Source: an uncultured Clostridia bacterium
GTDB lineage: Bacteria; Bacillota; Clostridia; Christensenellales; Aristaeellaceae
Direction: 5' to 3'
NCBI GenBank assembly: GCA_946629635.1
Contig: CAMOYA010000003.1
Location: 1-64,000, forward strand
Length of the DNA: 64,000 bases
Notes under the pieces: model-generated
Told to the model about the DNA's origin: nothing
Databases searched by the model: none
The model's input: only the letters and a program-made list of their open reading frames with translations
In this document: piece by piece, positions 1 through 8,838 of the stretch
Numbering within the stretch: position 1 is the stretch's first letter
How the letters are laid out: every line of letters starts with the position of its first letter
Translations under genes and position numbers: made by a program

Positions 1-42
1 GTCATATACTTTTTTGACGTCCGTCAGTTTTACGCTTGCCAT
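1..42 (-). CDS. N-terminus of sugar ABC transporter ATP-binding protein (MsmK/UgpC/MsmX type), runs off window
   Basis: Reverse complement of 1-42 encodes MASVKLTDVKKVYD, the typical N-terminus of CUT1 sugar ATPases, preceded by an RBS (AGGAGGAAAGACAG). Confidence 0.75.
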   Translation of the reverse strand, partial: MASVKLTDVKKVYD

Positions 43-164
43 CTGTCTTTCCTCCTACCTTATCCTCCGCAACCTCAATCGGCGCGGCTCCACACTGTGG
101 AGACCGCTTGTTTCGGTTGATTTCACCTCTGACGAGACTTCCGCCTCAGGCGGTCGTCAGAGGT

Positions 165-1034
165 TCATCCTTTAACAGCCCCACCGGTAACGCCTTCAAC
201 GTAGTACCGCTGCAGGCACATGAACAGCACCGTCACCGGAACCGCCACCAGCACGCCGCCGGAGCAGAACATGGTGTAATTCTTGGAAATCTGATCCTTG
301 TTCAGCCAGTCATACAGGCCGACCGCCACGTTCTTCCCCGCGGAGGTTCCGAAGGAAATGTACCTGGCAAACACATAGTCTCCCCAGGGGCCCATGAAAG
401 CCGTCAGGATCGTATAGATGACGATGGGCTTGGAAAGCGGAAGAATGATCTTGTAGAGCACCTGCGCCCTCGTTGCGCCGTCAACGCGGGCCGCCTCGTC
501 CAGCGACATGGGGATCGTGTCAAAGAAGCCCTTGGAAACATAGTACCCCATGCCGGAGGAAGCGATATACACCAGGATCAGGCCCGGAACCGCATTGGCC
601 TGGGTCATGCCGAGATCCTTCAGCACGCGGTACAGGATGATCATGGACAGCATGCCCGGGAACATCCCCAGGATCAGCATGATCCGCATCAGCGGCTGGC
701 GCATCTTGAAGCGGAAGCGGCTCAGCGTGTAGCTCATGCAGAGCACGATGATCGTCTGGAACACCGCCGTGACCAGCGCGGCAATGAAGGTGTTCAGATA
801 CCAGCGGGGAAAGTCCGTCTCAAACAGGCGGGTGTAATTGTCCAGTCCCCACTGCTTCGGAATAATGTATCCCACGGGGCCGGTGCCTTCCACCCGGAAG
901 GACTGCAGCACGATGCACACGAAGGGAATCAGCCAGACGACGCTGATCACGATCAGCAGGATATGGATCGCCGTATTGCTGATCGCCCGGGAGGTCCGCA
1001 GGCCCATGTGGCGTTTCATCGTCGATTCACTCAT
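165..1034 (-). CDS. MalG-like sugar ABC transporter permease (probable galactooligosaccharide permease)
   Basis: 289 aa, inner-membrane permease fold, EAARVDGA loop typical of MalG. Confidence 0.9.
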   Translation of the reverse strand: MSESTMKRHMGLRTSRAISNTAIHILLIVISVVWLIPFVCIVLQSFRVEGTGPVGYIIPKQWGLDNYTRLFETDFPRWYLNTFIAALVTAVFQTIIVLCMSYTLSRFRFKMRQPLMRIMLILGMFPGMLSMIILYRVLKDLGMTQANAVPGLILVYIASSGMGYYVSKGFFDTIPMSLDEAARVDGATRAQVLYKIILPLSKPIVIYTILTAFMGPWGDYVFARYISFGTSAGKNVAVGLYDWLNKDQISKNYTMFCSGGVLVAVPVTVLFMCLQRYYVEGVTGGAVKG

Positions 1035-2575
1035 CAGCGGAAATCCTCCTCATTCTTGATACTGGGCAGCAGATTGTAAACGATCAGGGAAATCAGCGCG
1101 ACCACCACAAACACCAGGATACCGATGACGGATGCCAGATAATACTGGGTCTCCGCGCCCATGGTAATCTTGAACAGCCAGGTGATCAGCAGGTCCGTAT
1201 AGCCCACGGTGCCCGCCGCGGAGGAGGCCGCCGGATTCGTCGGCGCACCGCCGGTCAGCAGATAGATCACGTTGAAGTTGTTCATGTTCCCGGTAAAGCT
1301 GGTCAGCAGGTAGGGACCGGTCACGAACAGCATATACGGCAGCGTGATTTTCCGGTACTGCTGCCATCCGCTGGCCCCGTCGATCTTGGCGGATTCATAA
1401 AGATCCGCCGGGATGTTCATCAGGATGCCGGTGGTGATCAGCATCAGATACGGTATTCCGATCCAGATATTGATCAGGATCACGGTCACCCGGGCCCAGG
1501 TGGCCTCCTCCCAGAAGGGCAGCGCCTTGGTGATCAGCCCCAGATCCATCAGCGTCGTATTGATGATGCCGTTCTTGGCGAACATCTTGGATACATACAG
1601 CAGGGAGATGAACTGGGGAATCGCGATGGTCAGTACCAGAATCGTGCGCCAGCCCTTCTTGAACCGGATGCCCTTCTTGTTGATGGCCATGGCCACGAAC
1701 ATGCCCAGGAAATAGTTCGTGAAGGTGGCAAAGAACGCCCAGATCAGCGTCCAGATCAGCACCTCGCCGAAGGTGGCCGCATAGGACTGCGTACCGGCTC
1801 CGCCGGTCACATCCCAGGAGAGCATCGTATTGAAGTTGTCCAGCCCCACCCAGGTAAACAGCGCATTCGTATATCCGTTGTGCGCGCCGTCATAGTTGGT
1901 GAATGCCACCAGGATCATGAAAAAGATCGGCAGCACGGTAAAGATCAGAATGCCCGTGACCGGCAGTGCCAGCAGCGTCTTGTGGAACTGATCGTCCACG
2001 ATGCTGTGCAGATCTTCCTTTCCGCTTTTGAGCGGCTTTCCGGAGGCCAAAATCTTCTCCGCCATTTTGTTCTGCCGGATGTTCACCCGCCAGGAATAGA
2101 TGAAGGCGATGATGAAGAAAATGGTCAGCACGCCGTACAGCAGAATCTGGAAGGAATTATCGTGATAGGTGGTCACGTACACGTCGTAGATTTCATTGTA
2201 CTCCTTGCCGGGGCCTTCCGTTCCCAGCGTCGGCAGCATGCTCAGCCATTTGCCTCCGGAGAGGATCATGTAGCCGATAAACACGATTTCAAACAGCAGG
2301 AAAAGAATGCCCCGCAGGATCTGACCCCTGGCCAGATTGCCAAACCCCATGACAAAAAAGGATGTTTTCGTTTTCCAGTCCCCGTGAACAAACGTGCTCC
2401 CGATGTCCTTCAGCTCCCGGCCGACAGCTTTCAGTCCCTGCATCAGCAGCGTCCAGAGCTTCATGAAGAAATGGGCAATGCCCAGGGGGATGGAGACAAA
2501 GAACTTTTTGAGCCTGTACAGGAACTTCTGTCCCTTCGACAGCTTCAGAAATTCCAGATCGCTGTACTGTTTCAT
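1034..2575 (-). CDS. MalF-like sugar ABC transporter permease with long N-terminal extension
   Basis: ORF 1034..2623; likely start MKQYSDLEF at 2575 after an AAGGAG RBS; YESAKIDGA permease loop. Confidence 0.88.
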   Translation of the reverse strand: MKQYSDLEFLKLSKGQKFLYRLKKFFVSIPLGIAHFFMKLWTLLMQGLKAVGRELKDIGSTFVHGDWKTKTSFFVMGFGNLARGQILRGILFLLFEIVFIGYMILSGGKWLSMLPTLGTEGPGKEYNEIYDVYVTTYHDNSFQILLYGVLTIFFIIAFIYSWRVNIRQNKMAEKILASGKPLKSGKEDLHSIVDDQFHKTLLALPVTGILIFTVLPIFFMILVAFTNYDGAHNGYTNALFTWVGLDNFNTMLSWDVTGGAGTQSYAATFGEVLIWTLIWAFFATFTNYFLGMFVAMAINKKGIRFKKGWRTILVLTIAIPQFISLLYVSKMFAKNGIINTTLMDLGLITKALPFWEEATWARVTVILINIWIGIPYLMLITTGILMNIPADLYESAKIDGASGWQQYRKITLPYMLFVTGPYLLTSFTGNMNNFNVIYLLTGGAPTNPAASSAAGTVGYTDLLITWLFKITMGAETQYYLASVIGILVFVVVALISLIVYNLLPSIKNEEDFR

Positions 2576-2705
2576 TCCGGCCTCCGCTCCTTTTTTACGA
2601 AGACGGCCGGAACCAATCATCATTGGCTCCGGCCAGGTGTTTCACAATTCAGTCTCCGCCGGATCCGCAGGGATCAGCGGCGCTTCATTGTTCAGATGAT
2701 ATCTC

Positions 2706-4232
2706 TCAGTTCTGCGCGATGGTGATGGCAGTGCCGTCCCAGGTCACGGTATAGTTGCCGGGAGCCAGGAAGACGATGTTGTTGTCGCCGATGTCCTCGC
2801 CCAGGTCCTGAATCAGTTCCTTGCCCTCGGTGACCTGCTGGAAGCCCTTGTCGGTGTCCCAGCTGCCGGGATTGACGATCCGGCCGCCCATATAGTCGCT
2901 TTCCGGAACGTCCAGCGTCACGGCGCCGTCCTTCAGGTAATAGGTTTCTTCCTGATCCGCATTGTTCCAGCCGTTCCACGCGCCCACGAAGAGCAGGGCG
3001 GAACTGTCCAGCGTGAACAGCTCGGCGATCTTGTTGTAGTAGTTGTCCAGCGCCTGCTGCAGGCCGGCATCGTCCGTCGCGGCCTTCACGTCATCCGCGA
3101 TGACCTTGGCGATATCCCACCAGGAGCCATGGATCTGGCCCTGCGGCACGGAGTAGGGAGACTGGGCCAGCAGCGCAGCCAGACCGGCGTTCGCCTGAAC
3201 GGCTTCCGCCTGCTGATCCACCAGGTTGGAGGGGCCCCATGCGCGGGCTTCAAACCGCTCCATCTGGCACTTCTCGCCGCTCAGATACTGGGCCAGACGA
3301 TGGGTCACACCGCCCTTGAGCGGATCGACCTGCGGCTTGACGCCCATCAGCTTGCAGCCGTTGAAGGAGCCCAGGTGATATTCCTTGCCGTCCACTTCGA
3401 AGGAGGGCAGATCCGCAACGCCCAGGTTGTCTCCCAGGATTTCCTGCGCCGTCACGAAGTCCCACGTTCCGCTGACCACGATGGCCGCGCCGGAATTGAA
3501 CTCGTTCACGGAGGAAGCGCTCAGATGGAAGGGAGAATCCACCAGCTTCTTCATGCCCTTGACAGCCACCAGACCGTTGGCGCTGTTGAAGGTATCATCC
3601 ACGGAAATGAAGTTGCCTTCGTCATCCGTGGTCCAGTTGGAATGGCAGCCGGTCGCAAAGAAGAAGGAAGCCGCGTACCAGGCGGAGGTGTTCATTTCGA
3701 AGGCGAAATACTTCTGCGCCGCCTCGCAGTCCGCGATCAGCTTCTCCAGGGAGTCCACATCCTCCTCCGGAATCACGCTCTTGTCATAGTACATGAAATA
3801 TCCGTTGTCCGCGGTCAGCGGATAGGCATACAGCACATCGCCGGACTTGGCCGCCGCCACAACGCCCGCCGCGTTGGCCGCTTCAACCGTTTCGGAGGCC
3901 TTCACGCCCAGGGAATCCAGCGCGCCGGCCTGCACCAGACGGGCGAACTGGTCCTGCGCGAAGCAGAAGATATCGCCGCCGGCTTCCACGTCCGTAATCA
4001 TCTGCGTCGCCGCATCCGATTCGGAAACCGCTTCGATGGTCGCATTGATCTTGATCCCGTCGGTATTGGTGGCATTGTAGTCATCCACCTGCTTCTGGGT
4101 CAGGTCCTTGATTTCCTCCGCCACCCACAGGGTAACGTCATACTCGCCCGCAAAGGGCTGCTCGGCGGAAGCCGTCACGCACAGGGACAGTGCCATGATC
4201 GCCGCCAGAACGATCGCCAGGAATTTTTTCAT
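2706..4232 (-). CDS. Extracellular maltose/galactan-oligosaccharide-type solute-binding protein with C-terminal extra domain
   Basis: Signal peptide MKKFLAIVLAAIMALSLCVTASA, MalE-like body, additional ~100 aa C-terminal domain (LFVGAWNGWNNADQEETYYLKDG...). Confidence 0.88.
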   Translation of the reverse strand: MKKFLAIVLAAIMALSLCVTASAEQPFAGEYDVTLWVAEEIKDLTQKQVDDYNATNTDGIKINATIEAVSESDAATQMITDVEAGGDIFCFAQDQFARLVQAGALDSLGVKASETVEAANAAGVVAAAKSGDVLYAYPLTADNGYFMYYDKSVIPEEDVDSLEKLIADCEAAQKYFAFEMNTSAWYAASFFFATGCHSNWTTDDEGNFISVDDTFNSANGLVAVKGMKKLVDSPFHLSASSVNEFNSGAAIVVSGTWDFVTAQEILGDNLGVADLPSFEVDGKEYHLGSFNGCKLMGVKPQVDPLKGGVTHRLAQYLSGEKCQMERFEARAWGPSNLVDQQAEAVQANAGLAALLAQSPYSVPQGQIHGSWWDIAKVIADDVKAATDDAGLQQALDNYYNKIAELFTLDSSALLFVGAWNGWNNADQEETYYLKDGAVTLDVPESDYMGGRIVNPGSWDTDKGFQQVTEGKELIQDLGEDIGDNNIVFLAPGNYTVTWDGTAITIAQN

Positions 4233-4327
4233 GAGAAAACATCCTTTCTTATTATTTTTGTCGGAACACAGACGGGCAACAGACATCCCTGCCCATTGTC
4301 CGCCTTATTCCGTTCAAATTCGGAAAT

Positions 4328-4356
4328 ATTGTATCGCCTGTCTCTTTTTTTGTCAA
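4328..4356 (-). promoter_or_regulatory. Sigma70-type promoter of SBP-permease operon
   Basis: Minus strand TTGACA-N17-TACAAT (plus-strand tgtcaa 4351-4356, attgta 4328-4333). Confidence 0.8.
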
Positions 4357-4392
4357 CAGAAACTTTTCCTAGCATCCTTATTTTTCAACATT

Positions 4393-4404
4393 GGTAACGT
4401 TTCC
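4393..4404 (-). promoter_or_regulatory. LacI/CcpA-like operator candidate upstream of SBP promoter
   Basis: GGAAACGTTACC with central AACGTT, about 37 bp upstream of the -35. Confidence 0.45.
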
Positions 4405-4426
4405 GGCGCGCGGCCCTTTTCCGATG

Positions 4427-6397
4427 TTACTCCACCACCGCATTCAGCATCGCATCGTCGATTTTACCCCATGCGCCGTTCCCTTCCCCGGCGCATTTCA
4501 CATAGACACCGACGGTCACTTCGCTCCCGGCCGGATGATCGAAAGCCGTAACCCGGCCCGTGTCCCAGTTGCCGTATCCGCTGATCGTCATCGGACAGGT
4601 GCCCACCGTTTCCCCGTCCACCTTCGCATAGGCATAGATCTCCGTTTCCCCGCAGTCGCCCCCCATGATGGATACGGAGAACTTGAACCGCCCTTCCGGC
4701 AGATCCGTCACCGTCTGCTCCACGGTAAACTCCACGCTGTTCTTGGCCGCGCTCCAGAAATGCATATGCTTCGATCCGGTCAGCGAGTCCGTTTTCTTGT
4801 CCTCCACATACAGCTCGTCCGCCTTCTTCAGGTCCGTAATCCGCCAGGCGTCTCCGCCTTCCTCGAAGCTGTAATCCTGCAGATAATTGTATTCAATCAT
4901 GGAAACGTAGCATTTCGCGGCCATCCCGCCGGCTTCTCCCGCAATCTCATAAACCGCCGGGCCGGAGGCGTGCATCCGCTCATTCTCCTCCTCCGTCAGG
5001 TTCCAGACCACCGGAACCGGCTGCCGGCTGTTGTCCGTCATCACTGCGTTCACGGTTTCCGGCAGCTGAAGCGGCATCGCCAGGTCACAGATCACCGTCG
5101 GCTCCTCCAGCGCGTCCGCCTTCAGCTCCGTTTCATTGCCCTCCCGCATCATCCGGAATACCTTCAGGGATTCCAGCGGTTTTCCCTCCGCGTCAAAGAA
5201 GGCCTGATTGTCCACCGCGCTGCCGCCGTAGTATTTCCCCGCATCGTCCGGATCGTAGACCGCGGCATAGCTGGAGGCCCAGCCGGAGCCGTACTTTTCC
5301 CAGATCTCATGGTTTTCCTCCCAGGAGCTGCGGCCAACCGTGATCCACGCGCCTTCCCAGTAGCAGACGCCGATGCCTGAGGGCGTGCCGTTGACCACCG
5401 TATCCGTAATGTTCCGGATGGCGTTGGCCTGGCCCTGAACGGTGAAGGGGTAATCCTTCACGATCCCGCCGCCGCCCCCGATCGTGTTCCCGGAAAAGTC
5501 CGTATCCTCCTCCGTAAAGGCATAGGAGGTTTCCATGACCATGACCTTCTTGCCGTAGGTTTCGGCAATTTCCGTCAGAATCGCGGAAAGGTTCTCCAGC
5601 GTGCCATGCCAGTAGGGATAGTAGGAAGTGCCGAATACGTCGTAGTGAATGAGGCCGTTCTTTTCATAGTAGGCCAGCTTGCTGGCATAGGTCCGGTAGC
5701 TGTCCGCCTTTTCCGGATTTGCAAAATGCACCGCGATCAGCGCATCCGGGTACACCTCCCGCACGCCCCTCGCTCCCGCATCCATGATATAGGCGATGTT
5801 CATCCAGATCTTTTCGCCCGCCAGCCGCCCGTTCGTTTCATTGCCGACCTGCACCATGCCGACATCCACCCCGGCGTCCTTCAGCTTCTGCATGCAATCC
5901 CGGGTATACTGATAAACCGCCTCCCGCTTCTCGTGGATATCCGTGATGTTCTTCCAGGCCCGGGGCACCATCTGCTTGGACGGATCCGCCCAGAAGTCGG
6001 AATAATGGAAATCCACCAGCAGCTTCATGCCGCAGGCCGTCGCCCGCTTTCCGATCTCCACCGCGGCATCGATATCGCAGTTGCCCCCGCCGAACCCGCG
6101 CCATTCCGCATCGTACGGATCGTTCCATACCCGGACCCGGATATAATTGATGCCCTGAGATGCCAGAATCCGGAACAGATCCGTCTCGTTTCCGTCAAAG
6201 TCGAAATAACGGACCCCGCTCTTTTCCTCCGCCAGCACGCTGGAAACATCCATGCCGAAGATGAAATCCTCCGGCAGATTTTCCACCTTTTTCACGTACA
6301 GGGAGCTTGCTTCAGCCGTTTCCGCCCCGGCCGTCACCGGCAGCACGGGAATCAGGCTCAGCAGCAGAACCAGGGATACCAGCATACGCAATTTCAT
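4427..6397 (-). CDS. Secreted GH53 arabinogalactan endo-beta-1,4-galactanase with Ig-like and C-terminal CBM-like domains
   Basis: DFIFGMDVSSVLAEEKSGVRYFD, YIRVRVWNDP, QVGNETN and VMETSYA motifs of GH53; start at MKLRMLVSLV (6397). Confidence 0.9.
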   Translation of the reverse strand: MKLRMLVSLVLLLSLIPVLPVTAGAETAEASSLYVKKVENLPEDFIFGMDVSSVLAEEKSGVRYFDFDGNETDLFRILASQGINYIRVRVWNDPYDAEWRGFGGGNCDIDAAVEIGKRATACGMKLLVDFHYSDFWADPSKQMVPRAWKNITDIHEKREAVYQYTRDCMQKLKDAGVDVGMVQVGNETNGRLAGEKIWMNIAYIMDAGARGVREVYPDALIAVHFANPEKADSYRTYASKLAYYEKNGLIHYDVFGTSYYPYWHGTLENLSAILTEIAETYGKKVMVMETSYAFTEEDTDFSGNTIGGGGGIVKDYPFTVQGQANAIRNITDTVVNGTPSGIGVCYWEGAWITVGRSSWEENHEIWEKYGSGWASSYAAVYDPDDAGKYYGGSAVDNQAFFDAEGKPLESLKVFRMMREGNETELKADALEEPTVICDLAMPLQLPETVNAVMTDNSRQPVPVVWNLTEEENERMHASGPAVYEIAGEAGGMAAKCYVSMIEYNYLQDYSFEEGGDAWRITDLKKADELYVEDKKTDSLTGSKHMHFWSAAKNSVEFTVEQTVTDLPEGRFKFSVSIMGGDCGETEIYAYAKVDGETVGTCPMTISGYGNWDTGRVTAFDHPAGSEVTVGVYVKCAGEGNGAWGKIDDAMLNAVVE

Positions 6398-6441
6398 GTT
6401 TTCCGCCTCCCGCTTGATGTTTTTTGTTTCAACCGTCCGGC

Positions 6442-7458
6442 TCACTCCGCCCCGAGGAGCAGCTCCGCCGCCTTTTCCGCGAGCCCGTCCTCCAGATGCC
6501 GGGAACCGGCGCCCAGCATCATCCGATACGTTTCCGGCTCATAGATCAGCCAGTTTCCGGCCGCGGACAGCCCCGTCTCCGGATCGTGCACGCATTTTCC
6601 CTCCTGCCCCGGCAGGAACCATTCCCCATAATCCGCCAGATGCGATTCCGGCACGATATACAGATCCGCGCTCCGGAGCTCGTCCGATCCGAAGAGCGCA
6701 TAGGTGAAGGGCCGGATCTGCACCTTCCGGATCGGAGAAGGCAACTGCTGCTCCAGCCGGTCCGCCAGCTCCGCGCCCCTTCGGACCGTTCCGTCCATAT
6801 AGATCATGATCTTGTTCTCCGGCGCGGCATCCGTCACGCGGATGAAAATAAACCCGCCGATCAGGCCCGCCGCGATCATCCAGGCCAGCAGGCCGGGAAT
6901 CATGATCCGGATCCGCCGAACTGCCCGCAGGAGGCGAACCGACGGCGCCTCCCGGCCCCGGGGTGCGGGGTCGCCTCCATCGGGCAGTTCGATTCCCGTC
7001 AGATACCGGTGGGCGGTTTCCGCCCGGAGCTGCGTTCCTTCCTTCGGCATGAGCGGAAGCAGATCAGCGTCCATGTTCAGCGAAAGGTCCTCCGCTTCCC
7101 CGTGCAGGATCACCTTCCGCACGGGCACGCTTCGGGGAATCCGGAAAACCTCCGACGAGATGTTCAGCCGCCCCTCACAAACGGTCTTTTCACCGCTTTC
7201 CAGGCGCTGCAGGTGCTCCGCCCGGGCTTTCGCCGGAAGGTATCCGCACACGATCAGCAGGATGCCGATCCAGCCCAGCAGCGTCATGCTGCCCAGGATG
7301 ATCCACAGCATGACGGACGCATTGCCCGTGCGCACATTCAGGAACAGCACCGTCAGCAGCACCGCCGAGCACGCGGCCAGCGCAATCACGACGATCCGGA
7401 GATGTTCCGCCCTTTTCCGAAGCCGCAGGCTCTCCTGCCCCGCATACAGATTCTTCAT
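6442..7458 (-). CDS. Hypothetical membrane protein (about 3 TM)
   Basis: 338 aa ORF with good promoter (minus TTGAAA-N17-TATAAT, 7496-7524) upstream. Confidence 0.65.
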   Translation of the reverse strand: MKNLYAGQESLRLRKRAEHLRIVVIALAACSAVLLTVLFLNVRTGNASVMLWIILGSMTLLGWIGILLIVCGYLPAKARAEHLQRLESGEKTVCEGRLNISSEVFRIPRSVPVRKVILHGEAEDLSLNMDADLLPLMPKEGTQLRAETAHRYLTGIELPDGGDPAPRGREAPSVRLLRAVRRIRIMIPGLLAWMIAAGLIGGFIFIRVTDAAPENKIMIYMDGTVRRGAELADRLEQQLPSPIRKVQIRPFTYALFGSDELRSADLYIVPESHLADYGEWFLPGQEGKCVHDPETGLSAAGNWLIYEPETYRMMLGAGSRHLEDGLAEKAAELLLGAE

Positions 7459-7495
7459 TGCGCCATCCGTCTTTCAGTTCGTTTTTGATACAGCG

Positions 7496-7524
7496 ATTAT
7501 ACCGGAATCGGAAATGATTTTCAA
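7496..7524 (-). promoter_or_regulatory. Promoter for 6442..7458 gene
   Basis: Minus strand TTGAAA-N17-TATAAT. Confidence 0.65.
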
Positions 7525-7540
7525 CGTCCCGGCCGCTCCG

Positions 7541-7570
7541 TTGAACAATCCCGCCCCCGCATGGTATAAT
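7541..7570 (+). promoter_or_regulatory. Promoter for msrA
   Basis: TTGAAC-N18-TATAAT with TGG extended -10. Confidence 0.6.
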
Positions 7571-7611
7571 GAACGCCGACAGTCACGGAAAAGCGGAAAG
7601 GGGAATAGCGG

Positions 7612-8100
7612 ATGGAGAAGACGATTTATCTGGCCGGCGGTTGCTTCTGGGGCATGCAGAAGTTCATGGATCAGTTTGACGGCGTGATCCGCACGGAGGT
7701 CGGTTATGCCAACGGGCCCGATCAGGCACCCAGCTATGAGGATGTCTGCCATGACAGCGGGCATGCGGAAACCGTCCGCGTCGATTATGATCCGGAAAAG
7801 ACAACGCTGACGGAGCTTCTGCATTTTTATTTCATGGTGATCGATCCCCTGTCCGTCAACCGGCAGGGGCATGACGAAGGCATTCAGTACCGGACCGGCA
7901 TCTATTATACGGATCCCTCCCAGCTGCCGGAAATCGAAGCAGTCTGGGCGGAGGAAGAAAAAAGGGCCGGCGCGAAGCTGGCCGTGGAAAAGCAGCCGCT
8001 TGACAATTTCTTCTCCGCGGAGGAATATCACCAAAAGTATCTGGACAAGAATCCGGGAGGGTACTGCCACATTCCCCCGCGCTTTTTCAGCATCCAGTAA
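7612..8100 (+). CDS. msrA: Peptide-methionine (S)-S-oxide reductase
   Basis: GGCFWGMQKF active site, GYANGPDQAPSYEDVC, 162 aa. Confidence 0.95.
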   Translation: MEKTIYLAGGCFWGMQKFMDQFDGVIRTEVGYANGPDQAPSYEDVCHDSGHAETVRVDYDPEKTTLTELLHFYFMVIDPLSVNRQGHDEGIQYRTGIYYTDPSQLPEIEAVWAEEEKRAGAKLAVEKQPLDNFFSAEEYHQKYLDKNPGGYCHIPPRFFSIQ

Positions 8101-8146
8101 TCCTTCATGCGAAGCAGACAGATCATACAGGGATAACGAAACAAGA

Positions 8147-8560
8147 ATGAATACGCGAAGCCTGAACCGGGAGATTCTGGATATCGGCGTGCCATCGTTT
8201 CTGGAAACGCTGTTTACCACCTTTGCGGCCATCATCGACTCCAAGATGGTCGCCGTGATGGGCGTTTCAGCCATTTCTGCCGTTTCTGTAACCAATCAGC
8301 CGCGGCTTTTCCTTTTCAGCATCTTCTTCGCGATCCAGACGGTGACCACCAGCCTCGTGGCCAAGTATTCCGGGCGGAATGACCGGGAAGCGGCCAACCG
8401 CGTGTTTGATCACGCGCTGAAGCTGGTGGTGATCCTATCGATCGGGCTTGGGCTGATCTCCGTCCTGCTGGCCGAACCGATCCTGAGGCTTTTTTCCGGC
8501 CAGAAGGACACGCTGGAGAGCTCCGTGATCTATTTCCGGATCGTGATGGCCGGAACGGAA
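8147..8560 (+). pseudogene. Truncated MATE-family efflux transporter (N-terminal part only)
   Basis: MNTRSLNREILDIGVPSFLETLFTTFAAIIDSKMVAVMGVSAISAVSVTNQPR... matches a MATE N-terminus; homology stops after IVMAG and the frame runs into unrelated sequence. Confidence 0.7.
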
Positions 8561-8579
8561 GAAGCGTCTTTTCCGTCTC

Positions 8580-8607
8580 TTGCATTTTGGCCTGAAATCG
8601 ATATAAT
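8580..8607 (+). promoter_or_regulatory. Promoter for small membrane ORF
   Basis: TTGCAT-N16-TATAAT. Confidence 0.65.
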
Positions 8608-8649
8608 GGAAGCAGTCATTTGGAACATGGATTCCGGGGAGGGCTCGCA

Positions 8650-8784
8650 ATGGAAACAGGTGTGGTGGTGGCAATTGCCGTCGTTCTTTTTGTGGCAATC
8701 TTTGCTGTGCTGATCTGCATCTTCTCATCGGTCAGCGCCGTCAGCGGAATCAAGCACACCCAGGATGATGACTCCGAGGCATAA
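8650..8784 (+). CDS. 44-aa single-pass membrane protein (small ORF)
   Basis: METGVVVAIAVVLFVAIFAVLICIFSSVSAVSGIKHTQDDDSEA; GGGGAGGG RBS, own promoter, followed by terminator. Confidence 0.65.
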   Translation: METGVVVAIAVVLFVAIFAVLICIFSSVSAVSGIKHTQDDDSEA

Positions 8785-8807
8785 TGCTGCTGCATATGTT
8801 GATTTTG

Positions 8808-8838
8808 AAAGGGATCCGCGATCAGCGGATCCCTTTTC
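8808..8838. terminator. Bidirectional terminator between small ORF and larC
   Basis: AAAGGGATCCGC-GATCA-GCGGATCCCTTTT. Confidence 0.75.
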
